Shown piece by piece: positions 25,063 to 30,895 of a DNA stretch of 64,000 nucleotides. Location of the stretch: NCBI RefSeq assembly GCF_018614915.1, contig NZ_JAGGNU010000017.1:186001-250000 (forward strand), read 5' to 3'. A program made the translations under genes and the position numbers. This DNA is from Variovorax paradoxus. GTDB lineage: Bacteria; Pseudomonadota; Gammaproteobacteria; Burkholderiales; Burkholderiaceae_C. Positions within the stretch are counted from its first letter, which is position 1, and the number at the start of each line of letters is the position of its first letter. The notes under the pieces were generated by a model. That model saw nothing but the letters and a program-made list of their open reading frames with translations. It was not told where the DNA came from and did not search any database.

Positions 25063-25308
25063 TCAGCAAACGCCCCCACTCACCCGTTCGCGTGCCGACG
25101 CGGACGTGATCCACAGCAGCACGAGCACCAGGCTCAGCACGAACGCCGACATCCACGGAGCCGGCCGAAGCCGCATGACGATGCGCGTCACGAGGATGGA
25201 CATCAGGTGGTTCCATGGCGACCTGACCGTGCGCTTCAGCGCCAGCGACATCGACGTGACGCCGAAGTCTCGAGCGCGGTCCGGTCGGTTCGTGCGGTAG
25301 GCGGCCAT
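25063..25308 (-). CDS. Small inner-membrane protein between Cro and CII-like genes (81 aa)
   Basis: ATG 25308 lies one base after the cro stop. Residues 1-50 are basic (MAAYRTNRPDRARDFGVTS and two more internal Met). A single transmembrane segment (about 54-72, MSAFVLSLVLVLLWITSASA) and a short tail follow. A positive N-terminal side suggests N-in topology. A role in the early lytic phase is inferred from position. No family was recognised. Confidence 0.5.
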   Translation of the reverse strand: MAAYRTNRPDRARDFGVTSMSLALKRTVRSPWNHLMSILVTRIVMRLRPAPWMSAFVLSLVLVLLWITSASARERVSGGVC

Positions 25309-25309
25309 G

Positions 25310-25501
25310 TCAGCTCGCTTGATCCTGTCCAGCGCTGGCGCACTCGGCTGCGAACCATTCGGGCCGCAGTTCGCGCAGTTGGAAGACGCGAAGCTCGGGC
25401 ACGTCCTCGCCCCATTGGGAGATCGCCCCCGGGGTGATGCCGAAAATCGCGGCAAGCGCCTTGGCGGTGCCGGCCTTGTCGATGGCGAATTGGGTTTTCA
25501 T
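25310..25501 (-). CDS. Cro-like repressor (P22 Cro type)
   Basis: A 63-aa protein whose helix-turn-helix GTAKALAAIFGITPGAISQW (residues 11-30) and following EDVPELRVFQLRELRPEW match the P22 Cro family. ATG 25501 is chosen; a GTG six bases upstream is possible. The first operator lies only 12 bases upstream of the ATG. It should bind the same CTTTAG-type operators as the divergent repressor and shut off repressor synthesis during lytic growth. Confidence 0.8.
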   Translation of the reverse strand: MKTQFAIDKAGTAKALAAIFGITPGAISQWGEDVPELRVFQLRELRPEWFAAECASAGQDQAS

Positions 25502-25513
25502 GTTCACGCGATG

Positions 25514-25552
25514 CTATAGCAAACTAAAGGTATGAGCAATAGCCTACTAAAC
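25514..25552. promoter_or_regulatory. Two phage operators between cro and repressor gene (OR-like)
   Basis: Site A is CTATAG-CAAA-CTAAAG (25514-25529). Site B is CAATAG-CCTA-CTAAAC (25537-25552). Both are 16-bp imperfect palindromes of the CTTTAG-N4-CTAAAG type, with centres 23 bp apart. A degenerate CTTCAG-GTGG-CTTAAT at 25554-25569 could be a third, but its spacing (17 bp) does not fit. Confidence 0.75.
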
Positions 25553-25576
25553 ACTTCAGGTGGCTTAATCCAGTTC

Positions 25577-26083
25577 ATGACCATGAGCGAACGGATAAAG
25601 GAAGCCCGCGACGCTGCGAAGCTGAGCAATGCCGAGCTCGCGCGCCGCACTGGCAAGAGCCAGGGCGCCGTCAGCCAATGGATCGACGGGACAGTGAACT
25701 CGCTCAGGGCTGAGACGGCCGCGCAGCTGGAGCGCGCCACCGGCTACCGGGCGGCGTGGATCGTCACCGGCAAGGGGCCGAAGATGGTCAGTGAAGCCCC
25801 GGCGCCAGAAATCTCGCTCGACGACGCCCTGCAGGTACTCGGGATCGCGATCGAGGCCGTCACCGATGCCAGCGCTCGCGCGAGCGCCTTCTCGATGCTC
25901 ACCGCCTACATGAGCGACCCGGCCGGCAACATCGACATGGTGCCGCTGATCGTGAAGCGCCTATCGGGCGAGGCCGGCACTCACGAGCCCAAGGTGCCGT
26001 TCAAGTACGTCAAGCAGACCGACACCCCTCCGTTCAACCCTGCAGCCCAGAAGCCCGGCGCCCAGCGCAAGAAAGGTCAGTGA
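25577..26083 (+). CDS. Prophage repressor, XRE family (CI-like), no S24 peptidase domain
   Basis: A 168-aa protein with an N-terminal Cro/CI helix-turn-helix. The visible block is SERIKEARDAAKLSNAELAR, then RTGKSQGAVSQWIDG, then the RAETAAQLERATGYRAAWIV segment. The C-terminal 100 residues are not the autoproteolytic S24 domain: the Ser-Lys dyad region is absent, and the sequence is a helical DDALQVLGIAIEAVTDASAR unit. It should silence the lytic operons through the operators on either side. ATG 25577 (or 25583) is chosen because earlier in-frame ATGs overlap the operators. How this repressor is inactivated on induction is unclear. Confidence 0.8.
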   Translation: MTMSERIKEARDAAKLSNAELARRTGKSQGAVSQWIDGTVNSLRAETAAQLERATGYRAAWIVTGKGPKMVSEAPAPEISLDDALQVLGIAIEAVTDASARASAFSMLTAYMSDPAGNIDMVPLIVKRLSGEAGTHEPKVPFKYVKQTDTPPFNPAAQKPGAQRKKGQ

Positions 26084-26334
26084 TGCCTTACAAACTCGTT
26101 CACGACTTCATCAGCCGCGACACGCTCGAGTGTCTGGCCGTTCTGTTCGAGGGCGCCAAGCTCGGCGACGTGAAGGGCATCGCCTTCGCCGCGATGCTTC
26201 GTAAAAACCGGTACATCACCAACGTGGCCGGCCTTTGCTACACCAACCCTACGTTCAGCCGCGGCGCCGTGATGACGCTGCAGGACGAGATCGCAGCCAT
26301 CATCCACGGCCGAGACCCCCAGGAGACAAGATGA
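26083..26334 (+). CDS. Hypothetical protein co-transcribed with repressor (83 aa)
   Basis: ATG 26083 overlaps the repressor stop (TGATG), so the two are coupled. The 83-aa sequence has helices (LVHDFISRDTLECLAVLFEG) and a basic middle (AMLRKNRYITNVAGLCYTNP). It would be expressed from the prophage in lysogens. No family was recognised. A role in immunity or exclusion is possible from position only. Confidence 0.6.
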   Translation: MPYKLVHDFISRDTLECLAVLFEGAKLGDVKGIAFAAMLRKNRYITNVAGLCYTNPTFSRGAVMTLQDEIAAIIHGRDPQETR

Positions 26335-26819
26335 AGAAAACCGCCGCCCTGCTCTTCGCGCTCGCCCTCGCCGGCTGCGCTTCCACCAACTACCAGGCCT
26401 ACGAAGGCCGCACGGATCAGATCATCGAGGGTCAGGGCGGCACGAAGGAGATGGTCGACGGCTTCGAGATCTGGGACAACGGCAACCCGCCGCGGCGCTA
26501 CAAGGTGCTGGGTGTGGCGACCGTCGAGGACTTCGACAACGGTTTCGGGCAGCAGCGCATCCGCAGCGCCATGGCCGACCAGATCCGCCAGGCCGGCGGC
26601 GATGCCGCGGTGCTGCTCGACGGCTACAGCCAGGGCCAGAGCGCTACCGCGATGTTCGGGCCGAAAGGCCGCATGGCATTCGGCACCACCACCGGGAAGA
26701 AGCAGATCCGCTTTCAGATCGTCCAGTACATGGACAAGCCTGCAGCGAAAGCCCCGGCTGCCCCGCAGAGCGCTCCACCCGCGCCCGCCACCCCCGCGAG
26801 CACTTGGATTCGCTCGTAG
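26331..26819 (+). CDS. Lipoprotein expressed with the repressor operon (162 aa)
   Basis: A signal peptide MKKTAALLFALALAGC has a lipobox LAGC, with the lipidated Cys at 16. The mature part is a 110-residue alpha/beta domain (VLGVATVEDFDNGFGQQRIR, then AGGDAAVLLDGYSQGQS, then GKKQIRFQIVQYM). It ends in a Pro/Ala tail. The SAS-NYQAYEGRTDQIIEGQGG-like N-terminus fits an exported anchored protein. ATG 26331 overlaps the previous stop. Since it shares the repressor transcript it should be made in the lysogen. Surface exclusion or host modification is inferred, not shown. Confidence 0.65.
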   Translation: MKKTAALLFALALAGCASTNYQAYEGRTDQIIEGQGGTKEMVDGFEIWDNGNPPRRYKVLGVATVEDFDNGFGQQRIRSAMADQIRQAGGDAAVLLDGYSQGQSATAMFGPKGRMAFGTTTGKKQIRFQIVQYMDKPAAKAPAAPQSAPPAPATPASTWIRS

Positions 26820-26822
26820 CGA

Positions 26823-27026
26823 TCAGTGCTGCTCGCGGATCTTCGCCAGTAGCGCTTCCCGCTGCTCTTCGGTGCCGCCGGCCGCGACATCCTTGAAGGT
26901 GCCGTCGGCGTTGTAGACCCGGAACGCGACGCAGTCGATCTCCCCCGCTTCCGCCTTGCGGATCATGTCTTCCAGCTCCGAAATCATCTCGGCGCCTTCG
27001 ACGTACTGCTTTTCGCCATTCTTCAT
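26823..27026 (-). CDS. Small hypothetical protein converging on the lipoprotein gene (67 aa)
   Basis: A 67-aa alpha/beta protein on the minus strand. A helix (AEMISELEDMIRKAEAGEID) is followed by a strand pair (CVAFRVYNADGTFKDV) and a final helix (EEQREALLAKIREQH). It is preceded by GGAG-like sequence at about 27034-27040. Its start lies 47 bases from the three-operator cluster, so it may also be controlled there. No family was recognised. Confidence 0.6.
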   Translation of the reverse strand: MKNGEKQYVEGAEMISELEDMIRKAEAGEIDCVAFRVYNADGTFKDVAAGGTEEQREALLAKIREQH

Positions 27027-27072
27027 GCCGACTCCTTGCTGAGGCTCAGTCGGTCATTCTCACGGCCAAATA

Positions 27073-27134
27073 CTTTAGCACACTGAAGGGATATTGTTTA
27101 GTTCGCTTTACCTTTTGCCTTTAGTTCCCTAAAG
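27073..27134. promoter_or_regulatory. Three phage operators upstream of the plus-strand arm (OL-like)
   Basis: Site C is CTTTAG-CACA-CTGAAG (27073-27088). Site D is GTTTAG-TTCG-CTTTAC (27096-27111). Site E is CTTTAG-TTCC-CTAAAG (27119-27134), a perfect palindrome. Centre-to-centre steps are 23 and 23 bp, the same as between the two sites near cro. The interval is AT-rich against its GC-rich surroundings. Confidence 0.8.
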
Positions 27135-27135
27135 T
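27107..27135 (+). promoter_or_regulatory. Candidate PL-like promoter overlapping operators D and E
   Basis: TTTACC, a 17-base spacer and TAAAGT (4/6 matches each) on the plus strand. The -35 box lies in operator D and the -10 box in operator E, so a bound repressor would block polymerase. The predicted start is near 27142. The GGAG ribosome site at 27162 and ATG 27171 follow. Confidence 0.5.
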
Positions 27136-27170
27136 GCACTCCAACGCCCATCCCGGGCAATGGAGTGAAG

Positions 27171-27332
27171 ATGGACTACGAAGAGGCAATCGAGACGACG
27201 GTCACGCGGGCTCAGGCCCTGGCCGAAATCGCCAAGCACGACATCGGCGAGCCGATCGAATCCTTCTTCGCCGACTGCGGCGACAAGGCCACCTATACCG
27301 GCGCCGAGGTGCTGGGCTGGCTGGGGTACTGA
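27171..27332 (+). CDS. Small acidic early protein (53 aa)
   Basis: Reads MDYEEAIETTVTRAQALAEI and ends EVLGWLGY, behind a GGAG ribosome binding site. It is the first gene after the OL-like operators. Small acidic proteins with this helical AQALAEIAKHDIGEP form occur in other beta-proteobacterial prophages. It is not basic like lambda N. Function unknown. Confidence 0.6.
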   Translation: MDYEEAIETTVTRAQALAEIAKHDIGEPIESFFADCGDKATYTGAEVLGWLGY

Positions 27333-27333
27333 G

Positions 27334-28110
27334 ATGCTCGACCTCATCCTGTCTTCGCGCCTGTTCAATTGGTTCTTCGGCACCATGCACGGCCGCGACG
27401 AACGCGGCGACGCGGCGCCCACCCGCAGCGCCCTCTCTGCCCTCGCCCTCGTGGTGCTGGCCGGATGCGGCGGCGGCGGCGCTGGTGGTGGCGGTTTTGC
27501 ACCGAGCGCGGCCACGCCCGCAGCGCAGCCAGCGACGCCTGCGCCGGCGCCGACCGCCCCGCAGAAGGACTGCTCGGTCACGATCTACGGTGACAGCATC
27601 GCTGTCAACAATGCCGCGATCTTCACCCAGCTGCGCCCGCACTGGCGCGTCGTGAACAAGGCAGTAGCCGGCACCAAGCTGGCAACCCTGTCGCGCACGT
27701 TCAACAACGACTACCGCAACACCCGGTTCGTCGTCATCGAGAACGGCAACATCGATTCATGGAGCGGGGTCGGCGGGCTGATTCTGATCGCCGCGGCGCT
27801 ACCGGAAATGCTCGAGTACGTGAAGGCCGAGGGGCGCGTGCCGGTCATCACAGGTCTGTCGCGCGTCTATGCCCACCCCGGCACCCTGATGGACGCGGCC
27901 GGCGTCGCCGGCAACGCGATGTTCAATGCCGCGCTCAAGACCTTTGCGGCCGAGCGAAGCGTGGCGTTCGCCGACTGGGCCACGGTCGAGTTCGCTGCCG
28001 ATGGTGCCGACGTGCCTGACGGCATTCACCCCCGAGACGCCTACTCGGTGCGCCTTGTGCAGCGTCTGGTCGAAACGATGGACCGCATCGCCCCGGAGTG
28101 CCGCGCGTGA
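27334..28110 (+). CDS. SGNH-hydrolase-like lipoprotein
   Basis: A 258-aa exported lipoprotein. The signal segment (residues 31-45) ends in lipobox LAGC with the lipidated Cys at 45. A Gly/Ala/Pro linker follows. The SGNH fold starts at IYGDSIAVNN, with S88 as nucleophile. VVIENGNIDSW resembles the GxND block III position. DGIHP near the C-terminus supplies D229 and H232. Such enzymes are esterases or lipases, or peptidoglycan or polysaccharide deacetylases. The lipid anchor puts the enzyme at the envelope, suggesting phage-driven change of the host surface. The long pre-signal N-terminus is unusual, and a later start is possible. Confidence 0.75.
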   Translation: MLDLILSSRLFNWFFGTMHGRDERGDAAPTRSALSALALVVLAGCGGGGAGGGGFAPSAATPAAQPATPAPAPTAPQKDCSVTIYGDSIAVNNAAIFTQLRPHWRVVNKAVAGTKLATLSRTFNNDYRNTRFVVIENGNIDSWSGVGGLILIAAALPEMLEYVKAEGRVPVITGLSRVYAHPGTLMDAAGVAGNAMFNAALKTFAAERSVAFADWATVEFAADGADVPDGIHPRDAYSVRLVQRLVETMDRIAPECRA

Positions 28111-28286
28111 GCGCGCCTGCCGCGGTGCTGGTTGTGATTGCTGCGCTGCTCTGCGGCGGCGCCTTTCTCGACCACCTCGAAGCCCGCACGCCCCCGAAAC
28201 CGGCTCACTTCATCTGCACGCAGGGCGCCGACAGCGCACCGACGAAACCGCACTACGTGTGCGAGCCGCCAGCGCCCGCCCGTTGA
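28107..28286 (+). CDS. Small exported or membrane-anchored protein (59 aa)
   Basis: GTG 28107 overlaps the hydrolase stop (GTGA). The N-terminus is a hydrophobic helix (APAAVLVVIAALLCGGAFL). A short soluble part follows with two Cys (HFICTQGADS and HYVCEPPAP) that could form a disulfide outside the cytoplasm. It probably works with or near the preceding lipoprotein. No family was recognised. Confidence 0.55.
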   Translation: MSAPAAVLVVIAALLCGGAFLDHLEARTPPKPAHFICTQGADSAPTKPHYVCEPPAPAR

Positions 28287-28351
28287 CCCGAACCGGCCAA
28301 GGCAGCGGGCCGTTTTCAATCGCTGCCGATGTTCTACAGAGGTTTTTTCCC

Positions 28352-28972
28352 ATGAATCAAGCAACCGCAACCGCAGACGCCAAGCTGTCCGAATACGACT
28401 TCGTCGTGTGCATCGACACGTCCGGCTCGATGGGCGATCCGGTGAAGGCCGGCCAGCCCCGCACGCGCTGGGAGGCCGTGCAAGAGAGCGCGACCAGCTT
28501 TGCGCGCGATCTCGAGAAGTTCGACGCCGACGGCATCGACGTGGTGATGTTCGGTGGCGCCCAGGGCGTCACGTCGCACCAGGGCGTGACGGCCGAGAAG
28601 GTGCGCGAGGTGTTCGCCACGCGCAGCCCGCGCGGCAGCACGCCGCTTGCCGAGGCGCTGACCGCGGCGCTGGCGCTGGCCGGCAAGTCCGACAAGAAGG
28701 ATTTCGTCATCGTCTTCACAGACGGTGTGCCGGACGACAAGGCCGCCGCCGCGCGTGTGATCCGCGAAGCGTCGAACAAGCAGCTGACGGACGACGCGCT
28801 CACGATCCTGTTCGTGCAGATCGGCGACGACGTTTCGGCGAGCGCCTACCTCAAGAGCCTCGACGACGACCTGGTGGGCGCGAAGTTCGACATCGTCGAC
28901 GCCAAGACCTTGGCCGAGGCCGAGCAGTTCGCCACGACCGGCGAGCTGGTGCTGGCCGCCATCAACGACTGA
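28352..28972 (+). CDS. von Willebrand factor A domain protein (206 aa)
   Basis: A cytoplasmic vWA protein. The MIDAS motif is DTSGS (residues 22-26) in FVVCIDTSGSMGDP. The conserved Thr is in RGSTPLAEAL, and the Asp is in VIVFTDGVPDD. The remaining Rossmann-like strands end in ALTILFVQIGDDVSASAYL. It has no signal peptide. It is preceded by an AGAGG ribosome site and, at 28301-28327, a GGCAGCG/CGCTGCC hairpin. Stand-alone vWA proteins usually bind partners through a metal ion. The partner here is unknown; no MoxR ATPase is nearby. Confidence 0.8.
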   Translation: MNQATATADAKLSEYDFVVCIDTSGSMGDPVKAGQPRTRWEAVQESATSFARDLEKFDADGIDVVMFGGAQGVTSHQGVTAEKVREVFATRSPRGSTPLAEALTAALALAGKSDKKDFVIVFTDGVPDDKAAAARVIREASNKQLTDDALTILFVQIGDDVSASAYLKSLDDDLVGAKFDIVDAKTLAEAEQFATTGELVLAAIND

Positions 28973-28986
28973 TCCTCAACCCCACG

Positions 28987-29006
28987 CCGAGCCCTACGGG
29001 GCTCGG
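28987..29006 (+). other. Stable hairpin with UACG tetraloop
   Basis: CCGAGCCC-TACG-GGGCTCGG gives an 8-bp stem capped by a UNCG-class tetraloop. It lies between the vWA gene and a small membrane protein gene. There is no T-run, so it may slow mRNA decay or polymerase rather than terminate. Confidence 0.5.
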
Positions 29007-29018
29007 CAGGAGATCCAC

Positions 29019-29150
29019 ATGGTCGACGTGATTCTTTTCCTCTTCGTGGTCGGCGTCTTCGCCGTCGGCTTCTGGGCCGGCAAGACGTTCGGCACCATCA
29101 AGGCAGCAGCCGCACGCGCGTATGCGTGGGGCCGCGGCCTCTTCCAGTAA
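29019..29150 (+). CDS. Small single-pass membrane protein (43 aa)
   Basis: Reads MVDVILFLFVVGVFAVGFWA, a clear transmembrane helix, and continues with a basic amphipathic tail ending WGRGLFQ. An AGGAG ribosome site lies eight bases upstream. It may be a phage membrane protein acting early, or a small holin-like or inhibitor peptide. None of these is shown. Confidence 0.6.
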   Translation: MVDVILFLFVVGVFAVGFWAGKTFGTIKAAAARAYAWGRGLFQ

Positions 29151-29186
29151 GCCGAGCATGAGCAAGGCTGCTCGGATGAGCGCGCG

Positions 29187-29777
29187 TCAGTCTTCGTCCT
29201 TCGGCGGCGGCGGCTTCTTCTTGAACTCGTGCACGTCGGCCGACTTGCGCGGCTTCGGCCTCAAGCTTTCCGGCATCTTGCCGAGATCGACCGACAGATG
29301 CCCCGGGCCTTCGCTGATGACACGTCCCGGCGTAGAAAACCAAGTGTCCATAGGACTATCGGTGCGCTGCGCATTCAGCGCCGACAGCTCGCCGAACAGT
29401 CTTGCCTCGGTCACGTCAAGGCGCTTCTTTTCACTGGAGATGGCCGCGAGTGCTTCCTTAGCGGCCTCGAGCGGCGCCGGTTCGGCGCCCGTTGCCTCCA
29501 GGCGCGTAAGCACGGCTCGAATCTCTTGCCCTCGCGCGAACAGATTCGCCATGGCAGATCGGACACTGTTCAATTCGAGATGCACCTGCGTCCTTCGCAT
29601 TTCACGCACCAGAGACGCGGTGTCGGCGTCCTGCGCCGCCGTGAAGGACTGCTCAAGCCTCGCGACGATTTCAGCGTTGAGACTCTTCGAAGTGCGATCC
29701 GCCTCCGCAGTCAGATCGGCATGCAGTGTCTTGGGAATGCGAAGCGTGATTCGCGTGTATCGGTCTTCGTCATCCAT
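29187..29777 (-). CDS. Arc/Mnt-like ribbon-helix-helix repressor with long C-terminus (196 aa)
   Basis: The N-terminal 50 residues are an Arc-type ribbon-helix-helix. The strand is RYTRITLRIPKTLH, and helix B contains SKSLNAEIVARLEQSF. The remainder is a helical region (residues 55-140) that could form a coiled coil, and a Pro/Lys-rich tail ending KKKPPPPKDED. ATG 29777 is chosen; an upstream in-frame ATG (29807) would overlap the operator. It is divergent from a second Arc-type gene, and the shared interval holds GTGTCA half-sites. It probably acts on that interval. A link to anti-repressor control, as in P22 immI, is possible. Confidence 0.75.
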   Translation of the reverse strand: MDDEDRYTRITLRIPKTLHADLTAEADRTSKSLNAEIVARLEQSFTAAQDADTASLVREMRRTQVHLELNSVRSAMANLFARGQEIRAVLTRLEATGAEPAPLEAAKEALAAISSEKKRLDVTEARLFGELSALNAQRTDSPMDTWFSTPGRVISEGPGHLSVDLGKMPESLRPKPRKSADVHEFKKKPPPPKDED

Positions 29778-29798
29778 GCGTGGAAATTTACACCAAAA

Positions 29799-29876
29799 CA
29801 GTGTCAATTCGACGCAAGAACGCTTGACACTGCTTTAGTGTCATTTCACAATCACCTGACACCATTTCTATGTCAC
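29799..29876. promoter_or_regulatory. Shared control region of the Arc-like pair with GTGTCA half-sites and a TTGACA promoter
   Basis: CAGTGTCAA (29799-29807) and TTGACACTG (29824-29832) form an inverted repeat with 9-bp arms. Further TGTCA/TGACA half-sites occur at 29839-29843, 29857-29861 and 29871-29875. Plus-strand TTGACA (29824-29829), 17 bases and CACAAT (29847-29852) make a promoter whose start (about 29859) leaves only an 11-base leader before ATG 29870. Confidence 0.65.
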
Positions 29877-30064
29877 AAGAACTTCACCCCATCGTCCGCT
29901 TGCAGCTTCGGCTGCCGGCGCGCCTCGCTGAAAGCCTGCGCCAACAGGCTACGGAGAACAGGCGGTCCCTGAACAACGAAATGGTGTCGCTGCTCGATGA
30001 AGCGACTTCCCGAGCAGCAAAAAAGGCGAAGGCCCAACCGCGCCAACGGTTGAGCCCTCTGTGA
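29870..30064 (+). CDS. Arc/Mnt-like ribbon-helix-helix repressor (64 aa)
   Basis: A small repressor matching P22 Arc in plan. The strand is IVRLQLRLPARLAESLRQQA, followed by NRRSLNNEMVSLLDEA as helix B, and the C-terminal tail is basic (KKAKAQPRQRL). Dimers would insert the strand into the major groove. The gene's promoter overlaps repeated GTGTCA half-sites, pointing to self-repression and cross-regulation with the divergent 196-aa repressor. The leader is very short, with no clear Shine-Dalgarno sequence, so translation may be weak or leaderless-like. Confidence 0.8.
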   Translation: MSQELHPIVRLQLRLPARLAESLRQQATENRRSLNNEMVSLLDEATSRAAKKAKAQPRQRLSPL

Positions 30065-30094
30065 GTACCCACCCCGTCAAGAGTAGGAATCCCT

Positions 30095-30895
30095 ATGAAT
30101 GCTACCACCGTTAAGCCGAAAGTCGCAAATCCGAGCGGCTCCGGCACCATCACCTCAAATGCCGACAAGGCCAAGCGCCCCATCGTGAACGAGGTCAGCA
30201 ACCCCTTTTGGATCGGCCCATCGTTCGCGGCAAGAGACGGCGTAAGCGAACTGCTCGCCTCCGTGATCGATCTCGATTTGCCTTGCGAGGACGAGCGGTG
30301 CACGGATGCGCTGCGCGTGGTGCGTCTGGCGTCCGACATCGTCGACTTCCACATGGTCGACGGCGAAACGCACAAGCTGCCGGACCCGGCAATTCGCATC
30401 GCGGGGGCAATGTTCGACACCATCGCGATGCTCACCGCCGCGCTGCACTACCCCGGCCAGACGTTCGGCCCGGTTCGCACATCGATGATCCTGGCCGGCA
30501 TCGATGTGTGCAGGAAGGTCGTCAGCATCCATTTCGAAGGCGACCAGGGGCCTGACTTCGTGCCCGATCTGCTCGAAGCCCTTGCGCTCGTGCCGGAAGC
30601 TATCGCGAGCGCTGCCCAAGCAACGGACCAGGACGAGATCGATGCCGGCTGGCCGGAGATCGACGCCGAGCGCCGCGAGATCATCCGCAAGGCCGCTGGC
30701 GAGGTGATGGACTGGAGCGATCTGCTGCTGCAGAAGGAAGGAGCCGACGAATCGCCGTTCTCCCGCCTGATGCCGAAGATTCACCGCCGCATCGAACGGC
30801 TCGGCAGCGTGGTGCTTTCCGGGGTCTCAGACGCACTCGAATCGACCGAACACCTGGCCGCTCGCCTGAGTGGTGGCGCGGAGGTGCTGCAATGA
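30095..30895 (+). CDS. Hypothetical early protein (266 aa)
   Basis: First of three overlapping genes of unknown type. Residues 1-35 are Lys/Thr-rich and probably disordered. A helical domain follows (ARDGVSELLASVIDLDL, ALRVVRLASDIVDFHMVDGE, RIAGAMFDTIAMLTAALHYP). A C-terminal helix pair ends RIERLGSVVLSGVSDALES. It has no catalytic motif and few cysteines. The stop overlaps the next ATG. It may be an early host-takeover protein, which is inference from position in the PL-like arm. Confidence 0.6.
   Translation: MNATTVKPKVANPSGSGTITSNADKAKRPIVNEVSNPFWIGPSFAARDGVSELLASVIDLDLPCEDERCTDALRVVRLASDIVDFHMVDGETHKLPDPAIRIAGAMFDTIAMLTAALHYPGQTFGPVRTSMILAGIDVCRKVVSIHFEGDQGPDFVPDLLEALALVPEAIASAAQATDQDEIDAGWPEIDAERREIIRKAAGEVMDWSDLLLQKEGADESPFSRLMPKIHRRIERLGSVVLSGVSDALESTEHLAARLSGGAEVLQ

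Noticed and set aside
25554..25569. A sixth repressor operator (CTTCAG-GTGG-CTTAAT)
   Set aside because: One half-site fits but the other matches only 4 of 6. Its centre is 17 bp rather than 23 bp from the neighbouring site.
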